From Nitrospinaceae bacterium (GTDB lineage Bacteria > Nitrospinota > Nitrospinia > Nitrospinales > Nitrospinaceae), in the NCBI GenBank assembly GCA_029261535.1, contig JAJDBF010000017.1, positions 30,504-94,503 on the forward strand: a stretch of DNA of 64,000 nt, given 5' to 3'. Position 1 is the first letter of the stretch; each line of letters starts with the position of its first letter. Both the position numbers and the translations under genes were made by a program. Below are positions 53,397-63,179 of this stretch, piece by piece. Below the pieces are notes generated by a model. It had not been told where the DNA came from and searched no databases. It saw only the letters and a list, made by a program, of their open reading frames with translations.

Positions 53397-54824
53397 ATGC
53401 CTAAAATCTACTTAAGTTATCGGGAGGGTGAAGCACCGGAAATGGTCGAGCAGGTCGTTCGGCACCTCAGTATTTGTTTTGGAGAGACTGAGGTTCTCGG
53501 ATCGGGCGCAGAGGATTCTACAGTTCCGGTTCAGGAGGTTGTGAATGAGATCCTGGGCCAGTGTGCCGCCCTGGTGGTGTTGATCGGTCCCAGCTGGCGC
53601 GAGGGCACGGAGCCGGGTTCTGCCGGACTGTGCGATCCCAATGATCGAATTCGGCTGGAGGTGGAGTCGGCTCTCAAACACGGTTTACTGATCGTGCCAG
53701 TGCCGCTCGGCAATACGCCGCAACCGTCCATGGCAACTCTTCCACAATCCCTCAGTGATTTCCTGCGCCAGCCTGCGATCCGTCTCGATCCGGAAAATAT
53801 ACAGAACAGTTTATCTGAACTGACCCAGCGTCTCGAAACCGGCCTCGCCCTGCAATATGTGATTCAAAACTCCACCCTCAAGCGTGGCTCGATCCATCAC
53901 CGAGCTTTACCGGAAGAGGATTTGCTCGGGTTCACTGCGGAGAATCGACCGGAGGATGTGTTCGGTATTGAGCATTCCAGCTTGATCGATACCCGCCGCG
54001 CCATCGACTATCAGGAAACCGCGCTCCATCTGGCGCGTGAATCGAAAAACCCGGAAGCCGAGAGTAGGGCACTGGGCAAGCTGGGGCTGGCCTTCGGCAA
54101 GATCGGTGAATCGCAACGCGCCATCGCCTGTTTCGAGAAACAGCTTGGCATATTGAAAGAGCTGGGCCAGCGCGAGGAGCTGGGCGAATTGCTGGCGAAC
54201 CTCGGCGACGCTTCGGCGGTTCAGCTCGACTTTGTCCGAGCCGTGTCTTATTACAACGAACAACTGGGCCTCGCGCTGGAGCTTGACGACCGAGACATGG
54301 AAGCGTCGGCTCAGTTAGGCCTCGGTCACTGCTATATCAAAATGCAAGATATTGAGCACGGCGTGACGTTTTATGAACGTGCCTGGGCGCGGATTCGTGA
54401 GACCGGCGAGGCCGGTGAGCAGGCGCGGCTGTTGGTCGGGCTTGGCCTCAACTACCGCAAACTGGGGCGTATTGCCGAGGCCCTCGATCCGCTCAAGCAG
54501 GCGTTGGAGCTGGCGCGACGGCTGGGCGACCGGCGCGAGGAGGTGTTTATCCTGGAAGATATCGCCGATACCTATCGTGACCTGAACGAGCCGGACCTCG
54601 CGCTTGGGTTCCGTGAAAATCAGCTGGAGGTGGCACGCGATCTTGATGATGCGGCTCTGGAGGGGCAAATCATGATGGACATCGCCCACGAGCAGGTTCA
54701 GCGCGGAAATAAAGAGGCCGCGCTGGAGCTGGCCCGGCGGGCGGTCAGCCGCGTGCATCTGGTCGATAGCGTCCTGCACCGTCGAATTTGCGATGAGATC
54801 GAAAACTGGGAAAATTCCCGCTGA
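53397..54824 (+). CDS. TIR domain-TPR protein
   Basis: 475 residues. Residues 1-150 read as a TIR domain: MPKIYLSYREGEAPE at the start, CAALVVLIGPSWREG near 57, and DRIRLEVESALKHG near 82-95, which carries the conserved Glu of NAD-consuming TIR domains, then IVPVPLG. From about 200 to 470 there are tetratricopeptide repeats (AIDYQETALHLARES, AIACFEKQLGILKELGQ, AVSYYNEQLGLALEL, ALDPLKQALELARRLGD, and others). TIR-TPR proteins are suspected innate-immune or signalling proteins; here the role is inferred only from architecture. Codon use is GC-rich like the chromosome. Confidence 0.8.
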   Translation: MPKIYLSYREGEAPEMVEQVVRHLSICFGETEVLGSGAEDSTVPVQEVVNEILGQCAALVVLIGPSWREGTEPGSAGLCDPNDRIRLEVESALKHGLLIVPVPLGNTPQPSMATLPQSLSDFLRQPAIRLDPENIQNSLSELTQRLETGLALQYVIQNSTLKRGSIHHRALPEEDLLGFTAENRPEDVFGIEHSSLIDTRRAIDYQETALHLARESKNPEAESRALGKLGLAFGKIGESQRAIACFEKQLGILKELGQREELGELLANLGDASAVQLDFVRAVSYYNEQLGLALELDDRDMEASAQLGLGHCYIKMQDIEHGVTFYERAWARIRETGEAGEQARLLVGLGLNYRKLGRIAEALDPLKQALELARRLGDRREEVFILEDIADTYRDLNEPDLALGFRENQLEVARDLDDAALEGQIMMDIAHEQVQRGNKEAALELARRAVSRVHLVDSVLHRRICDEIENWENSR

Positions 54825-55265
54825 AACTCCCCATGCCTACTCTGCCAAAGCTCCCCTGCTGGCAAAGAAAGCTTTGCATAACCCAAAAATCAAAAGCAAA
54901 GGCGAGATTCTTCGCTTCGCTCAGAATGACAGTTCGTTGATTTTATGTGTCACATTCGAGAACGCGAGTAGCGGTTCTTGAACAGGGGCGCCTATCCTTA
55001 CCCTATGGAAGTGCGGCCTCCTCTTTTCAGTCCATCAAAAAGCACTTATGCGAAGCTCTCGCTGGCAAAGGGCCTGCTTGGCGAATTCCGTCCATTTCCC
55101 CCCGGTTCTCATGTCAAGATTCTTTTGGATTTGCCCAATATATGGTAACCTTTGACGCTATTTTGCCTGAGTGCTGAAAGCCTTAAAATCACGATGGTTC
55201 CGGTATTTTCTGCATTCATTAGTGACTAACCAAGTGACTACCATTCGAGGGGAGAACAGGGCGCA
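54825..55265. repeat. Repeat cluster before pntA
   Basis: A family A copy lies at about 54878-54930, a family C palindrome (inverse orientation) at about 54950-54983 and a family B copy at about 55010-55060. The last 200 bases are unrepeated and probably hold the pnt promoter, which could not be fixed. Confidence 0.7.
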
Positions 55266-56825
55266 ATGAAAATTGGCATTCCCAAAGAAGTGCACGCTGG
55301 TGAAAAACGGGTGGCGACCACCCCGGACGTCACCCGACAATTAATAAAACTAGGATTTGATGTGGCGGTAGAGTCCGGTGCGGGGACGGCTGCTAATTTT
55401 TCGGACGAAGATTTCAAAGAAGCCGGTGCGACCGTCATCGGCGGGGCGCAGCAGGTCTGGGATGATTGTGACATTATCCTGAAAGTTCGAGCGCCGGAGT
55501 TGAACCCGGAGCTGAGCCGTAACGAAATCGATTTACTGCACGAAGGCCAGATACTCATCACCTTCCTCTGGCCCGCGCAAAACGAAGAGATGCTCAAGCA
55601 GTTGGCGGCGAAGAAGGTAACGGCGCTTGCCATGGACAGCATCCCGCGCATTTCGCGGGCGCAGAAAATGGATGCCCTGAGTTCGATGGCGAATGTCGCC
55701 GGTTACCGCGCCGTGGTCGAGGCCGCTCAGCACTTTGGCCGTTTCTTCACCGGGCAGATCACCGCCGCCGGCAAGGTGCCGCCAGCAAAGGTCATGGTCA
55801 TCGGAGCCGGTGTTGCAGGACTCGCCGCCATTGGCGCTGCCAATAGCATGGGCGCTATCGTCCGTGCCTTCGACACCCGTCCTGAAGTTAAAGAGCAGGT
55901 CGAGAGTATGAACGCGGAATTCCTTGAGGTGGATTTTGAGGAAGAGGGTTCCGGTACCGGCGGCTATGCGAAGGTCATGAGTAAAGAATTTATCGAAGCT
56001 GAAATGAAACTGTTCCACGAACAGGCCAAGGAAATCGATATCATCATCACCACCGCGTTGATTCCCGGCCGACCAGCTCCGGAATTGATCAAGGATTATA
56101 TGGTCAAGGACATGAAGGACGGCAGCGTCCTGGTCGATTTGGCGGCGGAACGCGGAGGTAACTGTAAGCTGACCAAGGAAGGTGAAGTGGTCACGGTCGA
56201 TGGTGTTACGCTGATTGGTTACACCGACCTGCCGAGTCGCATGGCGGCGCAGTCGAGTCAGTTGTATGGCACCAACCTGCGGCACCTGCTGACGGATATG
56301 TGTCCGGAGAAAGACGGAAATGTCATCGTCAATTTTGACGATGAAGTGGTGCGCGGGGCAACGGTTGTCAAGGAAGGTGAAATCACCTGGCCACCCCCGG
56401 CACCAAAACTTTCTGCGGCTCCGGCAAAACCTGCCGAGAAAACACCCGAGCCTGTAGTCGCTCAGAAAGAAGAAGAGGCTCCGTCTGCGGCGGGTCCGGC
56501 CCTTGCCTTAGGGATTGGCGGCGTGTTGCTGTTCGGTCTCGGCGCGGTCGCACCGGCGGCGTTCATGGCGCACTTCACCGTGTTCGTGCTGGCCTGTTTT
56601 GTCGGCTATATGGTGATCTGGAATGTCAGCCCTGCCCTGCACACGCCGTTGATGAGCGTCACCAACGCGATCAGCAGTATCATCATCATCGGCGCGATTC
56701 TACAGATCAGCACGGAGGGAAATCTTCTTACAGGGCTGGCCGGACTGGCCATCCTGATCACTGCAATCAATATAACAGGCGGCTTCGCGGTAACGCGACG
56801 CATGCTTGAAATGTTCCGTAAATAG
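55266..56825 (+). CDS. pntA: NAD(P) transhydrogenase subunit alpha
   Basis: 519 residues, close to the single-polypeptide E. coli PntA. Residues 1-370 are the alanine-dehydrogenase-like NAD-binding domain I ([15 protein letters not shown] near 5, [17 protein letters not shown] near 178). After an Ala/Pro-rich linker (about 378-410) four transmembrane helices follow. It forms a membrane proton pump with PntB that makes NADPH from NADH. AGGGCG precedes the start, and it is followed after ten bases by pntB. Confidence 0.95.
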   Translation: MKIGIPKEVHAGEKRVATTPDVTRQLIKLGFDVAVESGAGTAANFSDEDFKEAGATVIGGAQQVWDDCDIILKVRAPELNPELSRNEIDLLHEGQILITFLWPAQNEEMLKQLAAKKVTALAMDSIPRISRAQKMDALSSMANVAGYRAVVEAAQHFGRFFTGQITAAGKVPPAKVMVIGAGVAGLAAIGAANSMGAIVRAFDTRPEVKEQVESMNAEFLEVDFEEEGSGTGGYAKVMSKEFIEAEMKLFHEQAKEIDIIITTALIPGRPAPELIKDYMVKDMKDGSVLVDLAAERGGNCKLTKEGEVVTVDGVTLIGYTDLPSRMAAQSSQLYGTNLRHLLTDMCPEKDGNVIVNFDDEVVRGATVVKEGEITWPPPAPKLSAAPAKPAEKTPEPVVAQKEEEAPSAAGPALALGIGGVLLFGLGAVAPAAFMAHFTVFVLACFVGYMVIWNVSPALHTPLMSVTNAISSIIIIGAILQISTEGNLLTGLAGLAILITAINITGGFAVTRRMLEMFRK

Positions 56826-56835
56826 GAGGCGAATT

Positions 56836-58230
56836 ATGAGTCAGGGAATTATCACCGCCTCTTATATCGGGGCAACTGTTTTATTCATTCTGGCACTGAG
56901 TGGCCTGAGCAATCAGGAATCGGCGCGGCGAGGCAACCTGTATGGCATGGTGGGCATGGCGATCGCCCTGCTCGCAACCATATCCGGTGTCACCGGAAAC
57001 TGGGCCATTCTGCTGGCCGGGCTGGTCGTCGGCGCAGGGATCGGCCTCCTGCTGGCCAAGCGGGTCCAGATGACCGAGATGCCAGAGCTTGTTGCCATCC
57101 TGCACAGTCTGGTCGGGTTTGCCGCTGTGCTGGTCGGGTATGCAAATTTTATGGACCCGAATATTCACTTCACGGGCATCGACCTCACGATTCACGATAT
57201 CGAAACCTATCTCGGTATCCTGATCGGTGGCATCACTTTTTCCGGTTCCATCATCGCCTTCGGCAAACTCAGCGGCAAGATCGGTGGCAATCCAATGTTG
57301 CTACCGGGACGGCACTGGCTCAATCTGATTCTGCTGATCGTCACCATCGTGCTCTGCAAAATGTTTGTCGATCAGTCAGCAGAGGGTGGCGGCATGATGC
57401 CGCTTCTCATCATGACCGGCATTGCCTTCCTGTTCGGGATTCATATGGTCATGGCTATCGGTGGAGCAGACATGCCGGTGGTGGTCTCCATGCTGAACAG
57501 TTATTCAGGCTGGGCGGCATCGGCTACCGGGTTCATGCTGAACAACGACTTGCTCATCGTCACCGGCGCACTGGTTGGCAGTAGTGGCGCGATCCTGAGT
57601 TACATCATGTGTCGTGCCATGAACCGCAAGTTTATTGCCGTCATCGCTGGTGGGTTCGGCACCACGTCCGGGAGTTCATCTTCAGCCTCCGTAGAAGATC
57701 AGGGCGAAGTGGTTGCGATGGAAGCCCCGGAAGTCGCTCAGCTGTTGAACGAGGCGAAGGAAGTAATGATCATTCCAGGTTACGGCATGGCAGTGGCCCA
57801 GGCACAGCACACGGTCAACGAGATCACCAAGGTGCTCAAGAAGAAAAAGATCAATGTGCGTTTCGGAATTCATCCGGTCGCCGGGCGAATGCCGGGCCAC
57901 ATGAACGTGTTGTTAGCCGAGGCCAAGGTGCCTTACGATATCGTTTATGAAATGGATGAAATCAACGATGACTTTCCGAACATCGACGTGTCGGTAGTTA
58001 TCGGTGCCAACGATATCGTCAACCCTTCCGCGCAGACCGATCCGGACAGCCCGATTGCAGGGATGCCGGTGATGGAATGCTGGCTCGGAAAAACCACTGT
58101 TGTGCTCAAACGCGGCATGGCCACCGGCTACGCGGGCGTGCAAAATCCGTTGTTCTTCAAAGAGAACACCCGCATGCTGTTTGGCGATGCCAAGAAAAGT
58201 CTGGATGCTGTCCTGAAAGACCTGGGATAA
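56836..58230 (+). CDS. pntB: NAD(P) transhydrogenase subunit beta
   Basis: 464 residues from the ATG at 56836, preceded by AGGAGG; an earlier in-frame ATG would overlap pntA. About nine transmembrane segments (1-265) form the proton channel and the last 170 residues form the NADP-binding domain III ([19 protein letters not shown] [11 protein letters not shown] near 318, [11 protein letters not shown] near 392). It works with PntA. A terminator follows at 58264. Confidence 0.95.
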   Translation: MSQGIITASYIGATVLFILALSGLSNQESARRGNLYGMVGMAIALLATISGVTGNWAILLAGLVVGAGIGLLLAKRVQMTEMPELVAILHSLVGFAAVLVGYANFMDPNIHFTGIDLTIHDIETYLGILIGGITFSGSIIAFGKLSGKIGGNPMLLPGRHWLNLILLIVTIVLCKMFVDQSAEGGGMMPLLIMTGIAFLFGIHMVMAIGGADMPVVVSMLNSYSGWAASATGFMLNNDLLIVTGALVGSSGAILSYIMCRAMNRKFIAVIAGGFGTTSGSSSSASVEDQGEVVAMEAPEVAQLLNEAKEVMIIPGYGMAVAQAQHTVNEITKVLKKKKINVRFGIHPVAGRMPGHMNVLLAEAKVPYDIVYEMDEINDDFPNIDVSVVIGANDIVNPSAQTDPDSPIAGMPVMECWLGKTTVVLKRGMATGYAGVQNPLFFKENTRMLFGDAKKSLDAVLKDLG

Positions 58231-58263
58231 ACAGAATGGCGTTTTTTTGAATGAAGCTTTAGA

Positions 58264-58297
58264 AAATCCTCTCCCAGACCGGGAGGGGATTTTTTTT
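58264..58297. terminator. Bidirectional terminator between pntB and a convergent gene
   Basis: AAATCCTCTCCC pairs with GGGAGGGGATTT (one G-U type mismatch) around AGACC. The stem carries its own T-run on the plus side and an A-run before it, so it can serve pntB and the minus-strand gene ending at 58301. Confidence 0.88.
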
Positions 58298-58300
58298 GAT

Positions 58301-59155
58301 CTAATAAGGCAGGCCAAAAGAAAATACGATATTGCCGCGGAACGAGGGCACCACTAACCTTCTGCCGTCTTTGTCCAGACCAAAATTGGCCGGGGTCACC
58401 AGGTTTTCACGGATGATTTCCAGCGTCTCGTAATTTCTCAGGCGATAAATTTTTCCCGGAACAAACGCTGAGAACAGCAGGTGCCCTTCGCGGTCAAACT
58501 GCAAACTCTTGATCCGCTTGAGCCGTTTACGTAAAAGAGAAAAAACTTTCCCATCGTCTCCCATGAACAGTATCTGCCCGGACTCCCAGCAACCGGCGAG
58601 CAATCTATGATGCGCCGCATCGTACAAAAGTGATGTAGGTTTACCGAGTGCCTTGTCGCGCACATGCACCGCCACCTGATGTTGGCGCAGTGTATCGATT
58701 TTAAAAATCGTGCTGGTGGCAGGATCGGAGGCGAACAGGAGGCCATCCGGTCCCGGCGCAAGACCGGTCAGGTTTTTTGCGCCGAGCAATTTTAAATCGA
58801 CCGTGCCCTTGAGCCGGGATGTGGTTTTGTCGAAACGATGCACCTGATGCAAATCGGCAACGTACAGGTCCTGCCCAATCAGGGCCATGCCCTTGGGCGC
58901 ACTCAGGTGAACCCCGGCGCGTCCGGAACGAATGAAGTGCATGTCGATGGGCTTGCCGTTGCTCTCGAGTAGCGAGATAAAGCCGTTGCCGTCTTGGGTC
59001 GATGGCGCACCGTTGACGTTGGAGACATAGAGCCGACCAGTTTCAGGGTCGGGCAGAACACTGTCCGGCGATTTGAACCCGACCATGGTGAATCCGCTTA
59101 ACATCAGGATGGACAGCATGAGGGCCGGATAGGCGACCCGGTTTTTTAGGCGCAT
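58301..59155 (-). CDS. Exported beta-propeller (SMP-30/NHL-like) protein
   Basis: 284 residues with an N-terminal hydrophobic signal or anchor (ALMLSILMLSGFTMVGF). The rest is a series of six-bladed propeller-like repeats (GRLYVSNVNG, QDLYVADLHQVHRFDK, GLLFASDPATSTIFKID, HRLLAGCWESGQILF, GHLLFSAFVPGKIYRL), typical of lactonase/SMP-30 and NHL proteins. Substrate or partner is unknown. It converges with pntB. Confidence 0.75.
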   Translation of the reverse strand: MRLKNRVAYPALMLSILMLSGFTMVGFKSPDSVLPDPETGRLYVSNVNGAPSTQDGNGFISLLESNGKPIDMHFIRSGRAGVHLSAPKGMALIGQDLYVADLHQVHRFDKTTSRLKGTVDLKLLGAKNLTGLAPGPDGLLFASDPATSTIFKIDTLRQHQVAVHVRDKALGKPTSLLYDAAHHRLLAGCWESGQILFMGDDGKVFSLLRKRLKRIKSLQFDREGHLLFSAFVPGKIYRLRNYETLEIIRENLVTPANFGLDKDGRRLVVPSFRGNIVFSFGLPY

Positions 59156-59235
59156 TAGTTAGACCTTGAAACGGGTTGAGAGTATTATGAATTCTCCGCA
59201 AGGAGCGCAAGGTAGTAATCTATAATATGTGACGA

Positions 59236-59547
59236 ATGAATATGGACCGCAAGAAAAACATTTTTTTAGGAATGCTACTGTTGGGGATCAACGGAATCCT
59301 CATCGGCGTGGTGGTGGACAGCGTCATGCTCTCCGTCATTGCCGGTCTGCTCGGCACTACGATGGGTGCTGTGATCGGCTGGCTCGGCGGACTGCGCTAT
59401 ATTCTGACCGTCTGCGGCGGCGTGGCGTTAGGGGCAATCATCGGCTGGCAGAGCGGCGATCAGGACATCCTCATCATCTCAGCCGGAACCGGCGGGGCGA
59501 TGGCAGGCATGATCGCCAACCAAATCGAAAGTTTTATGGGGAAGTGA
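59236..59547 (+). CDS. Glycine-rich small membrane protein
   Basis: 103 residues with three to four Gly-rich hydrophobic segments (IFLGMLLLGINGILIGVVV, VIAGLLGTTMGAVIGWLGG, LTVCGGVALGAIIGW, ISAGTGGAMAGMIAN). No family recognised. A second ATG two codons in is possible. The gene stands alone between two minus-strand genes. Confidence 0.65.
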   Translation: MNMDRKKNIFLGMLLLGINGILIGVVVDSVMLSVIAGLLGTTMGAVIGWLGGLRYILTVCGGVALGAIIGWQSGDQDILIISAGTGGAMAGMIANQIESFMGK

Positions 59548-59576
59548 TACGTCCGGAGGGATCCTGCTAGAAATTT

Positions 59577-60458
59577 TCAGGCCAGCTCTTTGATGCGCGC
59601 CGATTTAAAACATCGCTCGACGGTCTCTATCACCTGATCCACCGTGTGCACAATGGCAAGCCCGGCGTTCTCTTCAAAAATCATGCGCACGGCCCCTGTC
59701 TGATGGCTGATGGCACTGTCCCGAAACGTGAGGTACCCGGCAACGATGCCGATGAACGCGGCTTTGCCAACCGAGGCGGTGCCTTCGATACTGGTGACCT
59801 CCGGTTTGTACAACACCGGTCCACCGCTGTTGCCGGGGAAAATAAACGCGTCGATTAAAAAATCCTTGCGATACCCTTCCAGCGTATCCCGCAGGCGGGC
59901 GATGCATCCCATCCTCGCGATGACGTATAAGCGATCGACATCGACAATCCCCATCGGAAATCCCAGCGTATAAACAAAATCGCCTTCCGATACGCCGCGC
60001 GTCTTCATTTCCGCAAGACCCATCACCTGATCATCGAGATTGAAATATTCGTAGCGGATGTTTTCGCTTTCTAAAAAGTCGGCATCCATACCAAGACCCG
60101 CAAGGTCCACCTCTTCATCCGGATGACTTTTCCACAGTGTGTTGCCGTTGGCATCCATGAGAGGGATGTCGTAGTCTTTCGCTTCTGATGCATCGCGCGG
60201 ATTGAAACGGATCACCAGAGTGGTGAGTTTTTTCAAAACATGACGGTTGGTCACCAGAAAAATATGACAACGCTTTTTGCCGTCACCGTTTTGCGAGTAA
60301 GGCCGACCGACGAGTGTGCCAGTGCCGACCCACTCGATATGCCCGTTCTGTTGGCGAACGCCGAGGCCGACAACACAATCGAAACTGAACGGAGGGATCA
60401 GTGCCATGAGAATTTGGTAGAAGGATTCATATCCTTCCTTAACGGCAGAAAGAACCAA
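59577..60458 (-). CDS. Trypsin-like serine protease, no signal peptide
   Basis: 293 residues from a TTG start with AGG nearby; an ATG 17 codons in (MALIPPFSF) is the alternative. The catalytic triad is visible: His in VTNRHVL near residue 72, an Asp in EEVDLAGLGMD near 115-123 and the Ser in FPGNSGGPVLY near 206. The fold resembles the HtrA/trypsin group, but there is no PDZ domain and no export signal, so it would be cytoplasmic. The function is unknown; it may form part of a defence or signalling module, although no partner is next to it. Confidence 0.75.
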   Translation of the reverse strand: MVLSAVKEGYESFYQILMALIPPFSFDCVVGLGVRQQNGHIEWVGTGTLVGRPYSQNGDGKKRCHIFLVTNRHVLKKLTTLVIRFNPRDASEAKDYDIPLMDANGNTLWKSHPDEEVDLAGLGMDADFLESENIRYEYFNLDDQVMGLAEMKTRGVSEGDFVYTLGFPMGIVDVDRLYVIARMGCIARLRDTLEGYRKDFLIDAFIFPGNSGGPVLYKPEVTSIEGTASVGKAAFIGIVAGYLTFRDSAISHQTGAVRMIFEENAGLAIVHTVDQVIETVERCFKSARIKELA

Positions 60459-60530
60459 ACACCTGAGTCGCGCTGAAATAGTTTGTAGTGAAAGGCGGCG
60501 CGGCTTATCGCGCGATGGGGCTGGATGAAG

Positions 60531-61502
60531 CTAGAGGTAGAGGTCGCCCACAAAATCGCCGTAGCCGTTGTGCATTTGCGTGTAGAGTTCTTCGCCGGTG
60601 CCGAGCATTTTTTCCTTGGTCTGCGGCCAACGCGGATGCGGCACGTTCGGATTCACGTTGGCGACGTAGCCGTACTCCGATGGCAGAACCGTGTTCCAGA
60701 ATGTGGGCGGACCGTAATCGGTCAGGCGGATGCGCGCCACGGCTTTGATACTTTTGAATCCGTATTTCCACGGCACCACCAGGCGAAGCGGCGCGCCGTG
60801 CTGTTTCGGTAGCGGGTGCCCGTAAATGCCGGTAGCCATCAGGGTCATCTCGTTCATCGCTTCCTGTATGGACAGCACTTCCGAATAGGGCCACGGTTGC
60901 CAGAACGCCAGTTGACCCTGCGCCGTAAACGGCATGTAAAAGGAATTGAACTCAACATATTTTGCTGTGGACTGCGGTTCGACTTTATCGAGCAGAGCTT
61001 TCAACGGAAAACCCGTCCACGGCACCACCATCGCCCACGCCTCGACGCAACGCATACGATAAAACCGTTCTTCCAGTGGCATGAGTTTGAGCAGGTCTTC
61101 CATGGCGAAGGTCTGCGGCTTGTTGACCAGTCCCTCAACTTCCAGCGTCCAGTTTTGTGTGGGCAGGGCGCGCGCATGGTGCCCCACGTCTTCCTTCGTT
61201 TCGCTGAACTCGTAATAGTTGTTGTAGTTGCCCGCCACCCTTGGCGGGGTCACTTTGCGGTCGATCTTGTATTCAAGATTGCGCCGCGCCGGGTACAGCG
61301 TTTTTTCCAGCGGAGTCAGGTTGGCTTCAGGCCGATGCTCCAGCACTTCCGGATCGCCAGGAGCGCAACCGGCAAGCGCAACGGTTGCCGCACCGAGGAA
61401 ACCTGCCGCTTTTAAAAAATCGCGCCGGTTGAGAAACATGGACTCTGGCGTAATGTCCGACTCGGGCAGTTCCCAGCCTTTTGGAATATGGATATGTGTC
61501 AT
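60531..61502 (-). CDS. msrP: Protein-methionine-sulfoxide reductase catalytic subunit MsrP
   Basis: 323 residues, the size of YedY/MsrP. A twin-arginine signal (RRDFLKAAGF, R26-R27) sends the folded molybdenum enzyme to the periplasm. The molybdopterin ligand Cys lies in RMRCVEAWAMVVPW near residue 150. It repairs oxidised methionine in periplasmic proteins with electrons from the membrane partner MsrQ, whose gene is not adjacent here. Confidence 0.93.
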   Translation of the reverse strand: MTHIHIPKGWELPESDITPESMFLNRRDFLKAAGFLGAATVALAGCAPGDPEVLEHRPEANLTPLEKTLYPARRNLEYKIDRKVTPPRVAGNYNNYYEFSETKEDVGHHARALPTQNWTLEVEGLVNKPQTFAMEDLLKLMPLEERFYRMRCVEAWAMVVPWTGFPLKALLDKVEPQSTAKYVEFNSFYMPFTAQGQLAFWQPWPYSEVLSIQEAMNEMTLMATGIYGHPLPKQHGAPLRLVVPWKYGFKSIKAVARIRLTDYGPPTFWNTVLPSEYGYVANVNPNVPHPRWPQTKEKMLGTGEELYTQMHNGYGDFVGDLYL

Positions 61503-61539
61503 GTGCGAATTGTCCTATCAACTTTATAAATTGAAACTT

Positions 61540-61866
61540 TCATTCTTTCACCCAGTCATCGATGCCTTTGAGATACGCACTCAGCCCGGCGGTGATGGGA
61601 AGCGCGATCACTTCAGGCACGTCATAGCTGTGATGCTCGACCACCCAGTTTTTCAGCGCGTCAAATGTTTCCTGCCGGGTTTTGACGATCAACAAAATTT
61701 CCGGGTCGTTATGAATTTTGCCTTCCCAATGATAAACCGATTCGATACCCGGCACGATGTTGACGCAAAATGCCAGTTTGTTTTCGACGAGGCCCTTCGC
61801 CAGCAGACCGGCCTCTTCTTTCGAGCTCGCAGTGATCAGCACCACAATGTGCTCCGGCTCACTCAT
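61540..61866 (-). CDS. cutA: Divalent cation tolerance protein CutA
   Basis: 108 residues, the usual length. EPEHIVVLITASSKEEAGLLAKGLVENKLAFCVNIV opens the fold and VYHWEGKIHNDPEILLIVKT with EVIALPI completes it. CutA is a trimeric cytoplasmic protein linked to copper tolerance. It overlaps the YqaA-like gene by four bases (ATGA). Confidence 0.93.
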   Translation of the reverse strand: MSEPEHIVVLITASSKEEAGLLAKGLVENKLAFCVNIVPGIESVYHWEGKIHNDPEILLIVKTRQETFDALKNWVVEHHSYDVPEVIALPITAGLSAYLKGIDDWVKE

Positions 61867-62450
61867 TTATCCAGCACCAGTTTGAGAAGTACGAATCCGA
61901 AAACGAGTCCGACGAAAAACAAAATGGCCAGCAGATTGAAATAGCGGTCGATGAGTTTTTTAACTTTCGGACCGAATTTATAGATCAGGCCTGCCAGGAT
62001 GAAAAACCTCAGCGACCGGCTGGCAAGCGATGCCAGAGTGAAGACGACGAAGTTGACCTGAAACATCCCCGCCGCCAGCGTGAAGATTTTGTACGGTAAC
62101 GGAGTGAAGCCTGCGGCGGCTACCGCCCACGCCTGATACTCGCTGTACCAGCTTCCTATCTTATCAAACTGCGCCTCATATCCGTAGAACTCAACGATGC
62201 GGGTGCCCACAATATCCATGAACTGCCAGCCCAGAAAGTATCCGAACATGCCGCCGAGGACGGAGGCGACCGAGCAGACCCCGGCGAAATAGAAGGCGCG
62301 TTTCGGCACCGCCACACACATGGCGATCAGCAAGACATCCGGCGGGATGGGGAAAAATGACGATTCGGTAAACGACAGGATGAACAGCGCCGGCACCGCG
62401 TGCTTGGTCGCCGACCAGTGCAGGACCCAGTCGTAGAGTTTTCTCAGCAT
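61863..62450 (-). CDS. YqaA/DedA family membrane protein (VTT domain)
   Basis: 195 residues, five or six hydrophobic segments. SFTESSFFPIPPDVLLIAM near residue 28-47 and GGMFGYFLGW near 66-75 with a conserved Gly-rich re-entrant loop match the DedA/VTT group of lipid scramblase-like proteins. The YqaA subgroup is favoured by the N-terminal LYDWVL start. Its last codons overlap cutA. Confidence 0.88.
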   Translation of the reverse strand: MLRKLYDWVLHWSATKHAVPALFILSFTESSFFPIPPDVLLIAMCVAVPKRAFYFAGVCSVASVLGGMFGYFLGWQFMDIVGTRIVEFYGYEAQFDKIGSWYSEYQAWAVAAAGFTPLPYKIFTLAAGMFQVNFVVFTLASLASRSLRFFILAGLIYKFGPKVKKLIDRYFNLLAILFFVGLVFGFVLLKLVLDK

Positions 62451-62507
62451 GTTTTCAGCATGGAAGGGTTGATCCGGGAAGCGGGGTGAACGTGATGAAG
62501 CCCTTAT

Positions 62508-62700
62508 CTATAGCATATTAAGCGGGTCAACATCGACCGCGATTTTTATTTTACCGTTGTTCAGTTTCTGGAATGCTTTGTCGGCGCGCAGGGCTTTTAG
62601 CATGTCCTGCAACGGCTGACCGAAATAATCGAAAAATTTCAACCTCAGGAAGAAGTGCCACCCATTGTCGGTACGATATTTTTTCCTAAACATAATATGA
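62508..62700 (-). pseudogene. priA: 3-prime remnant of primosomal helicase gene priA
   Basis: About 60 codons in frame, ending WHFFLRLKFF.. and ..NNGKIKIAVDVDPLNML with a stop. The final I-x-V-D-V-D-P-x-x-M-L is the typical C-terminus of PriA, which restarts stalled replication forks. The rest of the gene (normally 650-800 residues) is not upstream; AT-rich foreign DNA starts at about 62,700. Either priA has been cut by an insertion, or the window holds a duplicated 3-prime end and the intact gene lies elsewhere. Confidence 0.7.
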
Positions 62701-63139
62701 CAAGGACACAGCAATCGGCTTTTTCAAGTTTACTTTGTGAGTTCTCCATGCAATTTTTAAAGTCTTGGTAGCACCTAAATATTGGCGTTGAATACATTGG
62801 CGGTGTAGATTCTATTATTTCTTCTTCAATTTCTCCTGTGCCTTTAATAAGAGTGACGGTGATTTTTTCAGTCACTACTACACGGTCCTTTAATAAAATT
62901 GAAATTTTCCTTGCTTCATCAACAAGTGGTTCAAATTTATCTAGGACTTCCAAGCTTCCTTTGTCCTCCAATAAATCAGAAACTTCCGAGCCTATTCCCT
63001 TTAATTTAAGAATAAAGTCTCTGAAATTTTGTTTTTTAGCTTTTGGGTTGTCACCTTCAATTGCAGATTCAAAATATTTGATTGCTTCAAACAATGATTT
63101 TTTAGTTTTTTCCAGTTGCGTTTTTTCTTCAGGGACCAT
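62645..63139 (-). CDS. AT-rich hypothetical protein, overlapping the priA remnant
   Basis: 164 residues, starting at an ATG with GAGGAGG six bases before. It is Lys/Glu-rich and helical (EEKTQLEKTKKSLFEAIKYFE at the start), then a small beta part with VTLIKGTGEIEEEIIEST, and an unusual Cys-rich stretch (DFKNCMENSQSKLEKADCCVLVILCLG). The last dozen codons run across the junction with the priA remnant in another frame, so the original stop is probably lost. No family was recognised. Confidence 0.65.
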   Translation of the reverse strand: MVPEEKTQLEKTKKSLFEAIKYFESAIEGDNPKAKKQNFRDFILKLKGIGSEVSDLLEDKGSLEVLDKFEPLVDEARKISILLKDRVVVTEKITVTLIKGTGEIEEEIIESTPPMYSTPIFRCYQDFKNCMENSQSKLEKADCCVLVILCLGKNIVPTMGGTSS

Positions 63140-63179
63140 GAATCCTCCTCAACTCATATCACATTAAATTATATTGACG

